Shown here piece by piece: positions 49,084 through 58,692 of a stretch of 64,000 nucleotides of DNA (the first letter of the stretch is position 1; the number at the start of each line of letters is the position of its first letter). This DNA comes from Stackebrandtia albiflava. Its GTDB lineage: Bacteria; Actinomycetota; Actinomycetes; Mycobacteriales; Micromonosporaceae. The DNA is taken from contig NZ_VLLL01000001.1 in the NCBI RefSeq assembly GCF_007994225.1, forward strand, positions 54,085 through 118,084. Direction: 5' to 3'. The notes under the pieces were generated by a model. That model did no database searches. It had not been told where the DNA came from and was given only the letters and a program-made list of their open reading frames with translations. The position numbers and the translations under genes were made by a program.

Positions 49084-49154
49084 CGCCGCACCGAGGAGGA
49101 ACCGGTGCGGCGCCGTGCCGGTGGTCCGGAGGGGCGCCGCGACCACCGGCACGG
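49084..49154 (+). terminator. Double hairpin terminator of the pst operon
   Basis: A 10-bp stem CGCCGCACCG/CGGTGCGGCG (49084-49112) is followed directly by a perfect 14-bp stem, CCGTGCCGGTGGTC (49113-49126) with 49141-49154. Confidence 0.78.
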
Positions 49155-49225
49155 TAACGCCCGCACCGGGCCACTCCGAAGCCGCGGACATCCCCGATGC
49201 GGGGGCCCGGCTTTGTCACCATTCG

Positions 49226-49612
49226 ATGGTGCGATTCCTGATCAGACTGATAGTCAACGCGGTGGCGTTGTGGGTCACGACCCTGATCGTGTCCGGTATC
49301 GAGGTCTCCGGCGGCTCCACCGCCGCCGACATCGGCACCCTGCTGGTGGTGGCCTTGATCTTCGGCCTGGTGAACGCGGTGATCAAGCCGATCGTCCAGG
49401 TGTTCGGCTGTGCCTTCTACGTACTGACGCTCGGCCTGTTCGCCCTGGTGGTGAACGCCCTGCTGTTCCTGTTGACGGGGTGGCTGTCCCAACAGATGGA
49501 CATACCGTTCTCGATCGACGGGTTCTGGCCGGCGTTCTGGGGTGCGATCGTGATGGCGATCGTGTCGTGGCTGCTGAGCCTGGTGATTCCGGATCCGAAG
49601 CGCGATTCCTAG
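49226..49612 (+). CDS. Phage-holin-4-like (YvlD family) membrane protein
   Basis: The 128-residue protein has four hydrophobic helices and the YvlD/Phage_holin_4_2 pattern (IFGLVNAVIKPIVQVFG, LGLFALVVNALLFLLTGW). Despite the name, chromosomal members are not phage genes and their role is unknown; Bacillus yvlD belongs to an envelope-stress operon. It is convergent with the next gene. Confidence 0.8.
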   Translation: MVRFLIRLIVNAVALWVTTLIVSGIEVSGGSTAADIGTLLVVALIFGLVNAVIKPIVQVFGCAFYVLTLGLFALVVNALLFLLTGWLSQQMDIPFSIDGFWPAFWGAIVMAIVSWLLSLVIPDPKRDS

Positions 49613-49613
49613 G

Positions 49614-50138
49614 TCAGTTGTCGCTGCGCAGGCCGGGCAGGCCGGAGATCACGGTGTTGCGCCGGCGTTCGTAGCGGTCGTCGCCGTCGCGGGCCTCCGA
49701 GGCGACCGGCACGGCGCGGTACCCGGCCTCGTACATCGGCCGTCCGTCGGCCGAGGACGGCGGCGGCCCCTGCGGGCCGGCCACCAGGCCGAGCCTCGCC
49801 CGGGCGACTCCGATGTACCGCAGTCCGACGACGGCCGCCTGCTGGACGGCGTGGTACTCCGCGGCGGTGGACGCCTCGGACAGCCGGTGTGACGCCATGT
49901 CGAAGTGTTCACGGGCGTCCTCCAGCGCGCGCGACGCGACGGGGTCGCCGCCGTGGCGCAGGCTGGCCAACTGGCCGTGCAGCAGACCGCACCACTTCGC
50001 GGCCGTCCGGTGCGCCTCCAGCGCCTCCTCGGCGTGCCGTCTGCGACGGGCGACCATGCCCATGACGAGCGCCGTGAGCGCGACGAGGCCGATGACACCG
50101 ACCATCGACCAGATTCCGACGTTGACTACATCATCCAT
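49614..50138 (-). CDS. Uncharacterised single-pass membrane protein
   Basis: The 174-residue protein has one N-terminal helix (about residues 7-31, IWSMVGVIGLVALTALVMG) and a helical His/Ala/Arg-rich cytosolic domain. A Pro/Gly-rich tail ends in many charged residues. GGAGGT precedes ATG 50138. I do not recognise a family. It is convergent with the holin-like gene and divergent from the CDF transporter. Confidence 0.6.
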   Translation of the reverse strand: MDDVVNVGIWSMVGVIGLVALTALVMGMVARRRRHAEEALEAHRTAAKWCGLLHGQLASLRHGGDPVASRALEDAREHFDMASHRLSEASTAAEYHAVQQAAVVGLRYIGVARARLGLVAGPQGPPPSSADGRPMYEAGYRAVPVASEARDGDDRYERRRNTVISGLPGLRSDN

Positions 50139-50613
50139 CCCTGACCTCCGCTGTGTAGTAACCCGATTCACCGGAATCGCCCCTACGGTGCCATCGGCGG
50201 ATGGGAGTCACCTTGGGTTCAGCGAGCGCTTGCCGGGAGCTGCCGGAGACCGTGATCGGTGATGGGCGTCTCCAATGGCGACGAGGCGGCATGGGAATCA
50301 GACTGCTGACGTCGAGTCTACCCCGCGACGCCGAAGCTCCACTATGGATGTACGCGATACTCCACAATGGTGAGGCGGAACACCCTCCGGCCTCGCGCCG
50401 GGTAGGGGATCGGCGACCGACCGTGTCCGATCGGCACCACGGGAGCCCCGCGCCGCCGCCGATGTGCCGAACCGTGTCCACGGGAATCACATACCCAACC
50501 GCCGCGATCGGCGCACATCGGCGAATCCGACGCCAACACATATGCGTACATGCGCATGATAGCATCATTCGCGCGGGCGACCGCCCGGCGACGCGACGAT
50601 TCGAGGAAACGGT
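50139..50613. other. Divergent intergenic region, no gene supported
   Basis: These 475 bp separate the unknown membrane protein from the CDF gene. Open frames here lack ribosome sites and domains. The only clear signal is the palindrome near 50542. Confidence 0.5.
50542..50557 (+). promoter_or_regulatory. Operator-like palindrome upstream of the CDF gene
   Basis: ATGCG-TACATG-CGCAT lies 56 bp before the CDF start in an AT-rich patch. Its form suits an ArsR/SmtB- or MerR-type metal sensor. No such regulator is encoded nearby. Confidence 0.45.
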
Positions 50614-51519
50614 ATGGGAGCGGGACACGATCACGGGGCCATGAGCCTGGGCGCCAGGCATCGGGGACGACTGTGGGCGGCGCTGGGCGTCACCGGCGGT
50701 TTCATGGTGGTGGAGATCGTCATGGGGCTGTTCAGCAACTCCCTGGCGCTGCTGTCGGACGCCGGTCACATGGCGACCGACGCGCTCGGGATCGCCATGG
50801 CGCTGGCGGCCATCATCGCGGTGCGGCGCAGCCGCTCCCGGCCACGCCGGACGTTCGGCCTGTACCGCCTGGAGGTACTCGCCGCACTGGGCAACACCGT
50901 GCTGCTGTTCGCGGTCGCCGTGTGGGTCCTCATCGAGTCCGTCGGCCGGTTCCGGGAACCGACGGAGGTCGCCTCGACCGCCATGCTGGTCACCGCCGTC
51001 GTCGGCCTGATCGCCAACCTCGTGTCGCTGGGGCTGCTGCGGTCCGGAGCGTCGGAGTCGATCAACGTCCGCGGCGCGTACTTCGAGGTGCTTGGGGACG
51101 TCCTGGGGTCGATCGGCGTCATCGTGGCCGCGGTGGTCATCGCCACCACCGGATGGTGGTACGCGGACCCGGTCATCGCCGTGGCGATGGCGGGACTCAT
51201 CCTGCCGCGTGCCGCACGGCTCGGCCGCGACGCGCTGCGCATCCTCCTCCAGACCGCACCCGAACACATCGACGTACCGGCCGTGGAGGAGAGGCTCCGC
51301 ACCGTCCCCGGCGTCACCGACGTCCACGACCTACACGTCTGGACGCTCACGTCGGGCATGGACGTGGCCTCGGCCCACCTCGGGATCGCGTCGGGCCACG
51401 AACTCGGCGGGGTGTTGTCCGCCGCCAGGTCGGCACTGCACGAGGACTTCGGCATCGACCACGCGACCCTGCAGGTGGAACCCCAGGACGACCGGGGCTG
51501 CGAATCACTGACCTGGTGA
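50614..51519 (+). CDS. CDF-family divalent cation exporter (CzcD/ZitB-like)
   Basis: The 301-residue protein has six helices. The metal-site motifs are SLALLSDAGHMATDA in helix 2 and RGAYFEVLGDVLGS in helix 5. A cytosolic C-terminal domain contains HDLHVWTLTSG and a final Cys near DRGCESL. The family exports Zn, Cd or Co in exchange for protons. GAGGAAA precedes the ATG. The His-containing N-terminus (GAGHDHG) may bind metal. Confidence 0.88.
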   Translation: MGAGHDHGAMSLGARHRGRLWAALGVTGGFMVVEIVMGLFSNSLALLSDAGHMATDALGIAMALAAIIAVRRSRSRPRRTFGLYRLEVLAALGNTVLLFAVAVWVLIESVGRFREPTEVASTAMLVTAVVGLIANLVSLGLLRSGASESINVRGAYFEVLGDVLGSIGVIVAAVVIATTGWWYADPVIAVAMAGLILPRAARLGRDALRILLQTAPEHIDVPAVEERLRTVPGVTDVHDLHVWTLTSGMDVASAHLGIASGHELGGVLSAARSALHEDFGIDHATLQVEPQDDRGCESLTW

Positions 51520-51551
51520 CGGCCGTCCGTCCACTTCGTACTCCCGTGTTC

Positions 51552-51586
51552 CCGTCGGCGGCTTCGCGCGACGGCACCGCCGACGG
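51552..51586 (+). terminator. Hairpin terminator after the CDF gene
   Basis: CCGTCGGCGG (51552-51561) pairs perfectly with CCGCCGACGG (51577-51586). Confidence 0.65.
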
Positions 51587-51782
51587 CGGCGAGACTCCGG
51601 CCGACACCCACAGTGCCGGAACGGACACGATAGTCCGCCTCAAACTGTCAACCAACCGACATTGTCACGGTTCCGACCTAACCCCTGGACCACAACGTCT
51701 ACCGTGAAGCGGTGGCGCAATTCACGTGCGACCACGCTCAGGGAGTGCGTTCACGCGCACACAACCGAGAACAGGTGGGAAA

Positions 51783-51965
51783 ATGCTCAACACACAATGG
51801 CGTAAGAGCAGCAAGTCCGGTCCCAACGGCGCATGCGTCGAGGCCCGGTTGTCCGTGACCGGCGTGGAGGTTCGCGACTCGAAGGACGTCAGCGGCCCGA
51901 CCCTGCACGCCACGACCGGCGAATGGCGGGAACTGCTGGCGATCTCCAGGCACGGCTCCCGCTGA
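51783..51965 (+). CDS. DUF397 small protein
   Basis: The 60-residue protein begins MLNTQWRKSSKSGPNGACVE, the DUF397 hallmark, and contains VRDSKD and a C-terminal WRELL. DUF397 proteins commonly pair with XRE/DUF5753 regulators in actinomycetes (the bldB/whiJ-like group) and may act as antirepressor or regulatory partner. AGGTGGGA precedes the ATG. It lies 272 bp from the convergent XRE gene. Confidence 0.88.
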   Translation: MLNTQWRKSSKSGPNGACVEARLSVTGVEVRDSKDVSGPTLHATTGEWRELLAISRHGSR

Positions 51966-52133
51966 CGCGGTATACGTTCCGGATCCCCGGTGCCCTCCTC
52001 CGGTGAGATGGTGGCCGTTCCCGTCGGACCGGCCCGCCACGACCCGTGACCGCCCAACGTCACGTGCATCGCGACAGCCCGATCGCCCCGAGGGCACTCT
52101 CCGAAGCGTAAGACGGCCTCCGCCCGAGGCCCC

Positions 52134-52171
52134 GCGGCCGTTCCGATGGCAATCGCACTCGGAACGGCCGC
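52134..52171. terminator. Bidirectional hairpin between DUF397 and XRE genes
   Basis: GCGGCCGTTCCGA (52134-52146) pairs perfectly with TCGGAACGGCCGC (52159-52171) in the convergent gap. Confidence 0.75.
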
Positions 52172-52237
52172 TCCGCCACAACCCATAGCGGTGAGAGGGC
52201 AGCCTTCTTCCCGACGATCGGTTCCCGGAAACCGGGA

Positions 52238-53206
52238 TCAGCCCAACCGGTCGATCTCCTTACGGATCAGTTCCAGCGACATGGTCGGGCTCAACGCCGC
52301 GACCCGCAGGTTCTCGAAGACGGTCTTGAACCGATCGGTGTGCTCCTCCTCGTACACGTCCCCCGTGTGGCCCTCGATGTAGACCACGTCGGGGTGACGG
52401 TACGTGGGATCGGGCTCGGGATCCGGGTCCTTGGGGTCCCCGCCCGGCCCGAACTCCATGAAGGTGAACGATCCCAGCATCCCCGGGTAGGCGCCGCCGG
52501 CGAACGGCAACACCTGGATCTGTACGTTCGGCAGGTCGGCGACCTCGAGGAGGTGCCGGAGTTGTTGGCGCATCACGGGAGCGCCGCCGATGACACGGCG
52601 GATCGCCGCCTCGTCGATGACGTTCCACATCTGGAGTTCGCGCTGCCGGACGCGCCCCTGGCGCTCCATCCGCAACTCGATGCGCTTCTCCATGTTGGCC
52701 TTGGCGTTCTCGTCGACGAAGTCGAATGTCGACTGGGCGTACTCGCGTGTCTGGAGTAGACCGTTGATGATCAGGCCGTCGTAGATGCTCAGCCTGGTCG
52801 CCTCCGCCTCCAGGCCGATGTAGGTGGCGTACGGCGGCGAGATGGTGTCGGCGTACTTGGCCCACCAACCGCGTTTGCTGCCGTCGCGCGCCAGGCCGGT
52901 CAACTCCTTGACGAGTCCGGAGTCGTGGTCGACGCCGTAGAGTTTCGCGAACAGGTCGATGTCGCGGGTCTTCACCTTGACCCGGCCCAATTCCATCCGG
53001 TAGATCGTCGACGGCGTCACGTCGAACGCCTGGGCCACCTGCTCCACACTGGTGTGGCTGTTCTGGCGAAGCTCCCGTAGCTGTGCCCCGAGCCTCCGAC
53101 GCCGAACGGTGGGGCTGCCGCTGCTGGACACCACTGTGGTACTCCCTGAGTTGTTCTCGGCCCGGTCGGACGCGCCGTCGTCAGTGTTCGCGCCATACTT
53201 TCCCAT
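52238..53206 (-). CDS. XRE-family regulator with DUF5753 domain
   Basis: The 322-residue protein has a disordered Ser/Thr/Gly N-terminus, an XRE helix-turn-helix at about residues 34-90 (LGAQLRELRQNSHTSVEQVA, TIYRMELGRVKV), and a DUF5753 C-terminal domain (IIINGLLQTREYAQ-like, QLRHLLEVADLPNVQIQVLP). GAGGAGG precedes ATG 53206; an earlier ATG at 53230 is less well placed. This is the usual partner of DUF397 proteins. Confidence 0.88.
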   Translation of the reverse strand: MGKYGANTDDGASDRAENNSGSTTVVSSSGSPTVRRRRLGAQLRELRQNSHTSVEQVAQAFDVTPSTIYRMELGRVKVKTRDIDLFAKLYGVDHDSGLVKELTGLARDGSKRGWWAKYADTISPPYATYIGLEAEATRLSIYDGLIINGLLQTREYAQSTFDFVDENAKANMEKRIELRMERQGRVRQRELQMWNVIDEAAIRRVIGGAPVMRQQLRHLLEVADLPNVQIQVLPFAGGAYPGMLGSFTFMEFGPGGDPKDPDPEPDPTYRHPDVVYIEGHTGDVYEEEHTDRFKTVFENLRVAALSPTMSLELIRKEIDRLG

Positions 53207-53452
53207 ATCCGGATCCTCCTCGAAGCGCACACCGTGTGCGATCCACCGGCAGCCGTCCCGAAATGTTCACTCGATCAAGTGGAATGTCTTGCAGTGCCAA
53301 CCTGCATGTGCAAGTCTATACGACAGAGACTACCCCACGTGTGTGGCCGAAGCCATCGCCAAGCACAGTGGAGTGTCCGCGAAGACGAACAAGGTGGGAC
53401 CCAGTCATCGCGGGGCCGAGACGGCCCGCGGGATACGAAAGGGTGGGGAAAG

Positions 53453-53749
53453 TTGAGAAGTCCGTACACATTGGAGCAGCCGCCGCCCAGCGAGCCTCCC
53501 GACGGAGTGCTCAGCCCGAGCCTCTGGCCGGTGCAGGTGCGCTGGTGGCGGCGGCACACTCCCAAGGGACAGGCGCGCATCTGCGCCGTGTGCGGCCAGA
53601 GCTGGCCATGCCACTCCTGGGCGTGCTGGGACGGTCAGATCGGCGAGGCGGTGGAGGCCGCCAAGCGACACCAGGCACAGACCGCATCACTCCGCGTACC
53701 TTCCTCCCGGTCCGACATTCCCGCTTCCGTGTCCTCCCCACGGGTGTAG
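53453..53749 (+). CDS. Small Cys/Trp-rich protein
   Basis: The 98-residue protein starts at TTG 53453 behind GGTGGGG. Its core WPVQVRWWRRHTPKGQARIC, followed by AVCGQSWPCHSWACW, has Cys spacing that suggests one zinc site, flanked by Trp and Arg. It is divergent from the XRE/DUF5753 gene and may belong to that regulatory set. I know no assigned function. Confidence 0.6.
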   Translation: MRSPYTLEQPPPSEPPDGVLSPSLWPVQVRWWRRHTPKGQARICAVCGQSWPCHSWACWDGQIGEAVEAAKRHQAQTASLRVPSSRSDIPASVSSPRV

Positions 53750-53817
53750 CAACGGACCGACGACCGCGGTGACGGCGGCGTCGCGTGGCATGTAACGACG
53801 ACGTCACCACGGTTCAT

Positions 53818-53862
53818 CGGCCGGTGCCCGAGGCGCCTTCCCATCTCCCCGGGCACCGGCCG
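53818..53862. terminator. Hairpin terminator between the small Cys-rich gene and GH29
   Basis: CGGCCGGTGCCCG (53818-53830) pairs perfectly with CGGGCACCGGCCG (53850-53862) in the convergent gap. Confidence 0.75.
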
Positions 53863-53881
53863 CGATCAGACGGCCGGCGAC

Positions 53882-55168
53882 TCAGTCCGCCAGGATCAGC
53901 TCCACCACCGGTACCGTGACCTCCGGTGGCCGCACGGGCAACCGCAACGTCAGGGTGTCGGGGTCCAGACCCGCCATGTGCCGCCGGAAGTCGTCCGCCG
54001 GGTCATACCGTTCGATCCGTACCTCGGAGTGGTCGTGCAACAGCCTCGCGTACCGGACCCGCCCGGCCAGGCCCGGCAGGTGGAGGTGCTTCAACGGCCA
54101 GGCGAGGACGTGGAGGTAGAGACGATCCGCCCGGCGGGTGAACCGGCAGTCCGGTGGCGGCGTGAACTCCGCCGGTCCGGCACCGTGGATCGCGGTGTGG
54201 TGGGCGTCCATCCACTCCCCGATGTCGGACAGGATCGCCGACGCGTGCGGATCGAACGCCCCGCGACCGGTCGGCCCGACGTTCAGCAACAGATTGCCGC
54301 CCTTGGCGACGGTGTCGATCAACATGCCGATCAGCAGCCGGGGCGACTTCCACTCCGTGTTGTCCCTGTCGTAGCCCCACGAACCGTTGAGCGTCTGGCA
54401 CGCCTCCCACGGGACCGCCGAATCGAAACCCGCGCCGTCGACGGGCTGCACCTGTTCCGGGGTGGTGAAGTCCCCGGTGTCGGGACCGGGACCGGTGCCC
54501 AGATCCAGCCGGTCGTTGACGAGGATCCCGGGTTGCAGCCTTCGCACCAGGGCCATCAACTCCTCCGACCGCCAGTCCTCTCTGCCCTTGCCCCGGTCCC
54601 CGTATCCGGGGTAGGAGAAGTCGAACCACATCGAGTCGACGCGGCCGTACCCGGTCAACAGCTCGGTCACCTGACCGTGTAGGTACCGCACGTACCGGGA
54701 CATGTCGCGGCCCTCACCGGGTCCGGGCGTGTCTCTGAGCGGGTGGTGGTCGTCGATGGTGAAGTCCGGGTGGTGCCAGTCCAGTAGCGAGTGATAGAAA
54801 CCGATCCGGAATCCGCGTGCCCGGAACGCCGCCACCATCGGGGCCAGCAGGTCGCGCCCCGCCGGGGTGTGCGGCGCGGAGTAGTCGGTGAGCTTCGAGT
54901 CCCACAGGCAGAAGCCGTCGTGGTGCTTGGTCGTGACCACCACGTACCGCATCCCGGCCGCCCAGGCGTCCGACGCCCAGCGCTCGGGGTCGAACCGGTC
55001 GGGTGAGAAGTGGTCGAAGTACCTGCGGTACTCCTCGACCGTCGCCTTCTCGCGCGTCTGAACCCATTCGTGCCTGGCGGCCGCCGAGTAGAGACCCCAG
55101 TGGACGAACAGTCCGAACCGGGCCTCGGTCAGCCAGCGGGCGCGTTCCTCCAACGGCGGTATCGACAT
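53882..55168 (-). CDS. Alpha-L-fucosidase (GH29)
   Basis: The 428-residue hydrolase removes alpha-L-fucose from glycans. Family blocks are FGLFVHWGLYSA, YVVVTTKHHDGFCLWDS, the nucleophile Asp in SMWFDFSYPG, and NLLLNVGPTGRG. It has no signal peptide, so it is probably cytosolic and acts on imported oligosaccharides. AAGGAG precedes the ATG. No fucose transport genes are adjacent. Confidence 0.92.
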   Translation of the reverse strand: MSIPPLEERARWLTEARFGLFVHWGLYSAAARHEWVQTREKATVEEYRRYFDHFSPDRFDPERWASDAWAAGMRYVVVTTKHHDGFCLWDSKLTDYSAPHTPAGRDLLAPMVAAFRARGFRIGFYHSLLDWHHPDFTIDDHHPLRDTPGPGEGRDMSRYVRYLHGQVTELLTGYGRVDSMWFDFSYPGYGDRGKGREDWRSEELMALVRRLQPGILVNDRLDLGTGPGPDTGDFTTPEQVQPVDGAGFDSAVPWEACQTLNGSWGYDRDNTEWKSPRLLIGMLIDTVAKGGNLLLNVGPTGRGAFDPHASAILSDIGEWMDAHHTAIHGAGPAEFTPPPDCRFTRRADRLYLHVLAWPLKHLHLPGLAGRVRYARLLHDHSEVRIERYDPADDFRRHMAGLDPDTLTLRLPVRPPEVTVPVVELILAD

Positions 55169-55580
55169 GGGGCTCCTTGCGGGGGTGTGACCGGTGGGTC
55201 GGGCGACCCTAGCAGCGTGGCGGCGGTGACGCGATGACGACGGTCACTCCGGTCGCGCGGCCGGGCCGTGTGCCAAACCCGGGCCTCGGGGCGTAGCGAA
55301 ACCCGGTCAGGCTCGTTGACTCTTGTGGGAGGCCGTCCGTGCACCGACGACCTGCCGGGTGGTGACCAGGCGACCGGAACACTGCCGCCGTTCCGGTCGC
55401 CTGGCACCGCCTGTCCGGGCCGGCGTCGCGGTGCCTCCCACCAGAGCCAGGTGGCGGCCGTGGCATGCCGGAACGGTGTCAGCCGTGACGGCCTGAGCGC
55501 GGTCCGGGACTCCCGGTCCCGCGCGGAGGACGTGCCGCCGGAGTTTGCCGAACCGATGGACGGTGTGGGGGTACACAGCG
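55169..55580. other. Divergent intergenic region with strong hairpin
   Basis: These 412 bp separate the fucosidase and kinase genes. I see no supported gene. The notable element is the hairpin at 55361-55408. Confidence 0.5.
55361..55408. other. Strong hairpin upstream of the kinase gene
   Basis: A perfect 15-bp stem, CCAGGCGACCGGAAC (55366-55380) with 55390-55404, is extended by GGTG/CACC past one bulged A. It lies at neither gene's 3' end: 193 bp from the fucosidase start and 173 bp before the kinase start. Confidence 0.75.
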
Positions 55581-57095
55581 GTGCTGAACGCGGGTGACGT
55601 GCTGGCGGGACGCTACCGGTTGCACGGACGCGTGGGCGGCGGCGGGATGGGCGACGTGTGGAAGGGCGAGGACACGATCCTCGGCCGCACGGTCGCGGTC
55701 AAGGTCCTGCTGACCGGTCTGGCGACCGACGAGAACTTCCGGGAACGGTTCCGGCGGGAGGCCTGCGCCATCGCGGCGCTGGAGGCCCCCGGGATCGTCG
55801 ACGTCTACGACTACGGCGAGGTCGCCACGCCCCGGGGCGTCGTCGCGTTCCTCATCATGCAGTACGTGGACGGGCAGGCGTTGTCCCGCCGGATCGCCGG
55901 ATGGGGCCGGCTCAACACTCGGGACACCCTGGACATCGTGGCCCAGGTGGCGGACGCGTTGGACATCGCGCACCGCGCCGGAGTCATCCACCGTGACGTC
56001 AAGCCGGGCAACATCCTGGTCCGCGACGACGGCCGGGTCACCCTCGTCGACTTCGGGATCGCGCGCGCCAGCGGCGACCTCACCATGACGACCACCGGAG
56101 TGGTGCTGGGGACGGTGACCTACATGTCCCCCGAACAGGCGTCCGGTGAACGACTCACCGCCGCCTCCGACATCTACTCGCTCGGCGTCGTCGCGCACCA
56201 GTGCCTCGCCGGTCATCCACCGTTCAAGGCCGACACCCCGCTGGGCGTGCTCTCGGCACATCTGCGCAACGTGCCGCCCAGCCTTCCCGACGACGTCTCC
56301 CCCGACGTCGCGGAACTCATCTCCCGGGCGCTGGCCAAGCATCCACACGACCGCTGGCCGACGGCCGCGGAGTTCGCGACCGCGTGCCGTGAGGCGCGGC
56401 CGGCCGTCACGGGCCGTTCGGCGACGACACGGCGCGCCGCCGTCGTGGAGCCGCCGGCTCACGCGGTCCCGGAGGACCGGATGTCGCTGCGGGAGGCGCG
56501 GTGGCAGCCGCCGGCACCATCGCCGGTGCCGGCGGTGCCCGCCGTCGTCCCCATGCGGCGCAGGCGACGACTGATGCCGGGCCTGCTGCTGTTCACCGGC
56601 GCGGCCATGCTGCTGGCGGTGGTGTTGGTGGTGGTCGTCGGGGATCCGCCCTGGGAGAGCCGCCGACTCGTCGACGTCACGGGTACCGACGCCTCCGAGT
56701 CGGTCTCACCGGACGGTGTGTCGAGTCCCGGCGACGAGCTGCCGGGCGGAGCGGACGAACCGGTGGGCAACCGCAGCCGCGACCCCTCCGACGACGATCC
56801 CTCCACGTCGCCGTCACGGGGCGGGACCGGGTCGCCGTCCCCCTCGCCGTCGGAGTCGGCGTCGTCGTCTCCCACGGCCACGCCGGTGCCCGACGTGGTG
56901 CGGCAGCCGGAGGCCAAGGCCCGTCAGACGCTCACCGAGGCGGGATTCCACCCGGCGGTGACGTATCAGGGAGACGGCGGGACGACATGTGCCGTCACCG
57001 CCCAGCATCCGCCCGCCGGGGACACCGCCCCACCGGGTTCGACCGTGACCATCACCGTCGATCGGGCGGAGGTGTGCGCGGAGGGCGCCCGCTGA
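55581..57095 (+). CDS. Membrane Ser/Thr kinase with one PASTA domain
   Basis: The 504-residue protein has a complete kinase domain: glycine loop GGGGMGDVW, Lys41, HRDVKPGN (H137-R138-D139) and DFG Asp157. A Pro/Ala linker leads to one membrane helix (about 331-355), a long Ser/Asp/Pro-rich extracellular linker and one PASTA domain (about 437-500) that probably senses wall fragments. PknB-type kinases usually have three or four PASTA repeats. The start is GTG 55581. It is convergent with glpK. Confidence 0.9.
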   Translation: MLNAGDVLAGRYRLHGRVGGGGMGDVWKGEDTILGRTVAVKVLLTGLATDENFRERFRREACAIAALEAPGIVDVYDYGEVATPRGVVAFLIMQYVDGQALSRRIAGWGRLNTRDTLDIVAQVADALDIAHRAGVIHRDVKPGNILVRDDGRVTLVDFGIARASGDLTMTTTGVVLGTVTYMSPEQASGERLTAASDIYSLGVVAHQCLAGHPPFKADTPLGVLSAHLRNVPPSLPDDVSPDVAELISRALAKHPHDRWPTAAEFATACREARPAVTGRSATTRRAAVVEPPAHAVPEDRMSLREARWQPPAPSPVPAVPAVVPMRRRRRLMPGLLLFTGAAMLLAVVLVVVVGDPPWESRRLVDVTGTDASESVSPDGVSSPGDELPGGADEPVGNRSRDPSDDDPSTSPSRGGTGSPSPSPSESASSSPTATPVPDVVRQPEAKARQTLTEAGFHPAVTYQGDGGTTCAVTAQHPPAGDTAPPGSTVTITVDRAEVCAEGAR

Positions 57096-57098
57096 TTG

Positions 57099-58574
57099 TC
57101 AGTCCAGCCAACCCTTCGACTTCTCCACCGCCTTCCGCCACTGGGAGTAGTCGGCGGACCGGTCACGTTCGGGGAGCCACCGGCGGTCCTCCGCCCACAG
57201 GTCCCGGAGTTCGTCCACACTGGACCAGACATCGACGGCGAGTCCCGCGGCGTAGGCCGCGCCCAGCGCGGTGGTCTCGGCGATCCGCGGCCGGATCACC
57301 GGTATCCCCAGCACATCGGCCTGGATCTGCATGAGCAGGTCGTTCGCGGTCATGCCGCCGTCCACACGCAATCCGGTGAGCGAGACGCCGGAGTCCTGCC
57401 GCATCGCCTCGGCGACCTCCAGGGTCTGCCAGGCCGTGGCCTCCAGGACCGCGCGCGCAAGATGTCCCTTGTGGGCGAATCGGGTGAGGCCGGCGATCAA
57501 CCCCCGGGCGTCGGAACGCCAGTGGGGGGCGTACAGACCGGAGAACGCCGGCACGAAGTAGCATCCGCCGTTGTCCTCGACGGTGCGCGCGAGGTCTTCG
57601 ATCTCGGCGGCCTCGGAGATGATGCCGAGGTTGTCCCGCAACCACTGCACGAGGGCGCCGGTGATCGCGATGGAGCCCTCCAATGCGTACCGGGCGGGTT
57701 GGCCGTCGAGCTGGTAGGCGACCGTGGTGATCAGTCCGGCCTGCGAACCGACGGGTTCCGTACCGGTGTTCAGCAACAGGAAACTCCCCGTGCCGTACGT
57801 GTTCTTCGCGTCGCCGACGTCGTAGCAGCCCTGCCCGAACAGGGCGGCGTGCTGGTCGCCGAGCGCCCCGGCCACCGTGAGGCCCGCGAACTCCCCCTTC
57901 GCCGTGCCGTAGACGTGCGAGGACGGCCGGATCGCGGGCAGCATCGCCACCGGGACACCCAGGGCGTCGCACACCTTCTCGTCCCAGTCCAGGGTGGACA
58001 GGTTCATGAGCATGGTGCGGGACGCATTGGTCACGTCGGTGACGTGCTCACCGGTCAACTTGTGGATCAGCCAGGTGTCCATGGTGCCGAAGCACAGTTC
58101 GCCCGCCTCGGCGCGCGCGGCGAGTCCGGGCACCTCATCGAGCAGCCACCTCACCTTCGGGCCGGCGAAGTAGGTCGCCAGCGGCAGGCCGCAGATCTCG
58201 CGGAACCGGTCCTGGCCGCCGTCGGCGGCCAGCTCGGATACCAGGGCGTCGGTGCGGGTGTCCTGCCACACGATGGCGCGGTGCACCGGCTCCCCGGTCG
58301 CCCGGTCCCACACCACGGTGGTCTCACGCTGGTTCGTGATGCCCAGGGCCGCGATGTCGGAGACGTCGGCGGACGCCTTCGCCATGGCCTCGCGCATCAC
58401 CGCCCGCACCCCACGCCAGATCTCCTCGGCGTCGTGCTCCACCCAGCCCGGTCTCGGGAAGTGCTGTGTGAACTCCTGTTGCGCCGCCGCGACCAGCCCA
58501 CCGGTGCCGGTGTCGAAGATCAGGCAGCGCGACGACGTGGTTCCCTGGTCCACGGCGGCGACGTATCGGCTCAC
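57099..58574 (-). CDS. glpK: Glycerol kinase
   Basis: The 491-residue FGGY kinase phosphorylates glycerol with ATP. It has [10 protein letters not shown] at the N-terminus, [10 protein letters not shown], and [16 protein letters not shown]. Its length matches the family. No glpF or glpD is adjacent. The stop is 3 bp from the kinase stop. Confidence 0.94.
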   Translation of the reverse strand: MSRYVAAVDQGTTSSRCLIFDTGTGGLVAAAQQEFTQHFPRPGWVEHDAEEIWRGVRAVMREAMAKASADVSDIAALGITNQRETTVVWDRATGEPVHRAIVWQDTRTDALVSELAADGGQDRFREICGLPLATYFAGPKVRWLLDEVPGLAARAEAGELCFGTMDTWLIHKLTGEHVTDVTNASRTMLMNLSTLDWDEKVCDALGVPVAMLPAIRPSSHVYGTAKGEFAGLTVAGALGDQHAALFGQGCYDVGDAKNTYGTGSFLLLNTGTEPVGSQAGLITTVAYQLDGQPARYALEGSIAITGALVQWLRDNLGIISEAAEIEDLARTVEDNGGCYFVPAFSGLYAPHWRSDARGLIAGLTRFAHKGHLARAVLEATAWQTLEVAEAMRQDSGVSLTGLRVDGGMTANDLLMQIQADVLGIPVIRPRIAETTALGAAYAAGLAVDVWSSVDELRDLWAEDRRWLPERDRSADYSQWRKAVEKSKGWLD

Positions 58575-58692
58575 GGTGTCCTCCTCGGATGGCGGGCTCT
58601 CAGTGTGCCAGTCCCCGTCTCGTCCTTGAGAAGGAGCGGTAACACCCCGGCGGGCGGAGGCCGGTGGCTTCCGGCGGCCCTATGCTCGCCAC

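Noticed and set aside
49226..49612. Holin-like gene as a sign of a prophage.
   Set aside because: No other phage gene is near, and the YvlD/holin-4-like family is a common chromosomal membrane protein.
50201..50644. Plus-strand open frame of about 147 codons upstream of the CDF gene.
   Set aside because: It has no ribosome site or recognisable domain, overlaps the CDF start and contains the likely operator.
55268..55597. Small plus-strand open frame between the fucosidase and kinase genes.
   Set aside because: It has Arg/Ser/Gly-biased composition, no ribosome site, runs through the hairpin and overlaps the kinase start.
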